Shown here: piece after piece, positions 5,144 through 6,100 of the stretch | Layout: every line of letters starts with the position of its first letter | How positions within the stretch are numbered: position 1 is the first letter of the stretch | Assembly (NCBI GenBank): GCA_029862935.1 | Contig: JAOTWK010000225.1 | Span: forward strand, 1 to 6,100 | DNA: 6,100 nucleotides | Origin: Gemmatimonadota bacterium | GTDB lineage: Bacteria; Gemmatimonadota; Gemmatimonadetes; Gemmatimonadales; GWC2-71-9 | Direction: 5' to 3' | The notes under the pieces: generated by a model | Seen by the model: the letters and a program-made list of their open reading frames with translations, nothing else | Databases searched by the model: none | Told to the model about the DNA's origin: nothing | Translations under genes and position numbers: made by a program

Positions 5144-5286
5144 GCCTAACGGTTTGCGCTTGAGCTGCGAGCGCCTCGCTCACAGGCCGTACCGATTGGT
5201 GAACGTGCTCGGATGAACGCCGGGCGCATCAATATTCAACTTCCTTCAAAACGGGCGCGCTCGCCAGGTTCATGCGCGTGTTAGGC
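5144..5286 (-). repeat. attC8 recombination site, mixed-class arms
   Basis: The end boxes are GCCTAAC (5144-5150, R') and GTTAGGC (5280-5286, R''). The left arm GCGCTTGAGCTGCGAGCGC (5156-5174) is of the CTTG.AGC class. The right arm (reverse complement) GCGCATGAACCTGGCGAGCGC is of the CATG.ACC class, giving two mismatches in otherwise good pairing plus two extra bases. TTCCTTCAAA (5241-5250) and ATGAACGCC (5213-5221) are the shared centre motifs. Length 143 bp. The R'' box supplies the TAA stop (5281-5283) of the upstream gene. Confidence 0.94.
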
Positions 5287-5919
5287 AGCAATGCCGTTGA
5301 CATAGAACTTGAGTCGGCCCTCAAAACACTTGGCTTCGACCAAGGCATCGAACGGCACCGGCGTCGTGCCCTTCGGCACCCCACAGTAGCTGTTCTGGAC
5401 CGCCAACGCCGGTACAGCGAATTCGACGGGGCCTTTGCTCGCTTGCTTGACGTGGACGAGCCCAAGTAACTGGAGCTCTGCGTCGGTCCGCGCGAGTACC
5501 AGCCGACCGATATGCTTCTTACCATCAAAGAGTTGCACCTGCTGCAAGATGGACATCGCCGTAGCAAGTACGTCGTTGACCTCCGCCTCGCAGAGTAGCG
5601 GGAGGTCGAACTGCTCCAGTGCACTTCCCAGCGATGCATGCACGTCGGAGACACCGAATACGGGTTTTGAATGCAGCGTTGCTGCTCGGCCAGCCAGAAA
5701 GGCATCCCGAAACTCGCACACATGCTGAAGGTAGCGCTGCATAAGACCACGATCTCGCTCGCGATGCGCAACAAAGTCACCGAGTTCTCTCAGAGGCGTG
5801 TCCGCTCCCGCGTAGTGGCGAGTGACGATCAGAAAGCTGAGTACGTCGTTCTCGTCGAACGCGCGCGCTCGAATTCGATCGTGGATAGTCGCGACGATTG
5901 CTCGTTCCTTCTCGTCCAT
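5281..5919 (-). CDS. Soluble protein of unknown function filling its cassette
   Basis: A 212-aa protein with no signal peptide or membrane segment. The N-terminal half is mainly helical and charged, and includes a striking LRELGDFVAHRERDRG stretch (43-58). Similar 'REFGDFxAHRExDRG' segments occur, as far as I recall, in unnamed cassette-encoded proteins. The C-terminal half looks alpha/beta and ends GRLKFYVNGIAA. I cannot assign a fold or reaction. The gene uses its cassette fully. The ATG at 5919 is only 7 nt from the R' box of attC9, so the AGG of that box is the best Shine-Dalgarno candidate. The TAA stop (5281-5283) is part of the R'' box of attC8. Both ends therefore depend on the recombination sites, and the final GIAA residues abut the core. 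Probably cytoplasmic. Confidence 0.82.
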   Translation of the reverse strand: MDEKERAIVATIHDRIRARAFDENDVLSFLIVTRHYAGADTPLRELGDFVAHRERDRGLMQRYLQHVCEFRDAFLAGRAATLHSKPVFGVSDVHASLGSALEQFDLPLLCEAEVNDVLATAMSILQQVQLFDGKKHIGRLVLARTDAELQLLGLVHVKQASKGPVEFAVPALAVQNSYCGVPKGTTPVPFDALVEAKCFEGRLKFYVNGIAA

Positions 5920-5926
5920 TCTGTCT

Positions 5927-6071
5927 GCCTAACGGACCTGCGTTTGAGCTGCAAACAACTCGGAGGCCGGGCAAGCCGTCCCTTGACCGGAATGATGAGA
6001 ACGGGTCGCGCTCATATCAACGCCATCCTCTGAAACGGCCCGTGTTTGACAGCTCCTAACGTGTGTTAGGC
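5927..6071 (-). repeat. attC9 recombination site
   Basis: The end boxes are GCCTAAC (5927-5933, R') and GTTAGGC (6065-6071, R''). The arms GCGTTTGAGCTGCAAAC and ACGTTAGGAGCTGTCAAAC (right, reverse complement) pair, with an extra T on the right arm. The centre has ATCAACGCC (6016-6024) and ATCCTCTGAA (6025-6034). The right side carries a nested CCTAAC-gtgt-GTTAGG hairpin (6055-6070), as in attC1. Its R' box also provides the putative ribosome site of the next gene. Length 145 bp. Confidence 0.95.
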
Positions 6072-6100
6072 GGCTGATGACGGACCCGTCGGGGGTTTGC
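6066..6100 (-). CDS. Possible C-terminal end of an upstream cassette gene (partial)
   Basis: Only 29 bases of this cassette are visible. One minus-strand frame (from 6098, KPPTGPSSAA) ends at a TAA formed by the R'' box (6066-6068), as in two other cassettes here. The other two frames are also open through this stretch, and the true stop could lie outside the window. The product cannot be identified. Confidence 0.25.
   Translation of the reverse strand, partial: KPPTGPSSAA

Larger units (their letters stand above)
1..6100 (-). mobile_element. Interior of an integron gene-cassette array
   Basis: Nine attC-type sites with RYYYAAC and GTTRRRY end boxes, about 140 bp apart box to box, alternate with short single genes that all run on the minus strand. 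The sites resemble one another along most of their length, which is typical of a sedentary chromosomal integron. No integrase, attI or Pc promoter is present, so both ends of the array lie outside the window. Cassettes are normally read from an upstream promoter, here expected beyond the right edge, or from weak internal promoters. I saw no convincing sigma-70 promoter inside the window. Confidence 0.93.

Noticed and set aside
5229..5780. 183-aa minus-strand frame
   Set aside because: It is a shifted frame inside the 212-aa gene and extends into attC8, with a Ser/Arg-rich composition. The 212-aa frame spans the cassette exactly.
83..6071. Regularly spaced repeats as a CRISPR array or transposon ends
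   Set aside because: The repeats are about 140 bp, internally palindromic with GTTRRRY boxes, and separated by genes. There are no short spacers, transposase or target duplications.

Overview
The window is a stretch of an integron gene-cassette array. Nine attC recombination sites (one only a half-site) recur every 0.5-1.8 kb. They separate seven recognisable coding regions, plus part of a gene at each edge. Every site and gene points the same way, on the minus strand, so the array reads from the right edge (6100) to the left edge (1). Orientation rests on two independent facts: each stop codon lies inside or just before the right-hand GTTAGGC box, and the unpaired (extrahelical) bases sit on the right-hand arm of each site, which is the R''-L'' arm when read on the minus strand. 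No integrase gene, attI site or Pc promoter is visible, so this is the interior of a longer array.

Source: the sites are long (136-145 bp) and alike even in their central part, as in sedentary chromosomal integrons (compare the VCR repeats of Vibrio cholerae) rather than mobile resistance integrons with mixed attC sites. GC content is high (about 60%). Gemmatimonadota or a similar soil/sludge lineage is a guess from the style of the small 'DSV.GVP' envelope protein and of the lipoprotein hydrolase. It is not proven.

Layout in reading order (right to left): end of an unseen cassette (6072-6100); attC9; a 212-aa soluble protein of unknown function that fills its cassette (5281-5919); attC8; a 66-aa PspC-domain membrane protein (4916-5116); attC7, of which only the R''-L'' half survives; a 383-aa serine beta-lactamase-like lipoprotein (3463-4614); attC6, whose R'' box is mutated; a 150-aa AHSA1/SRPBCC protein (2890-3342); attC5; a 125-aa small envelope protein (2361-2738); attC4; a VOC/glyoxalase-fold protein (1755-2144); attC3; a 124-aa four-helix membrane protein (1190-1564); attC2; a 251-aa exported protein (230-985); attC1; and the first codons of a further exported or membrane protein (1-50).

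The genes do not form a pathway. They are a typical cassette assortment of small envelope proteins, membrane proteins and small-molecule-binding folds. The most notable structure lies in the recombination sites. One base change in attC6 removes both the core box and the stop codon of the beta-lactamase-like gene. attC7 has lost half its sequence and so fuses two cassettes. attC5 and attC8 have arms of two different pairing classes, as if joined by homologous recombination. attC1 and attC9 carry a nested mini-hairpin made of core-like boxes.

Expected cassette units (cut between G and TT of the R' box, plus-strand coordinates) are 89-1038, 1039-1588, 1589-2199, 2200-2761, 2762-3375, 3376-5149 (fused) and 5150-5932.
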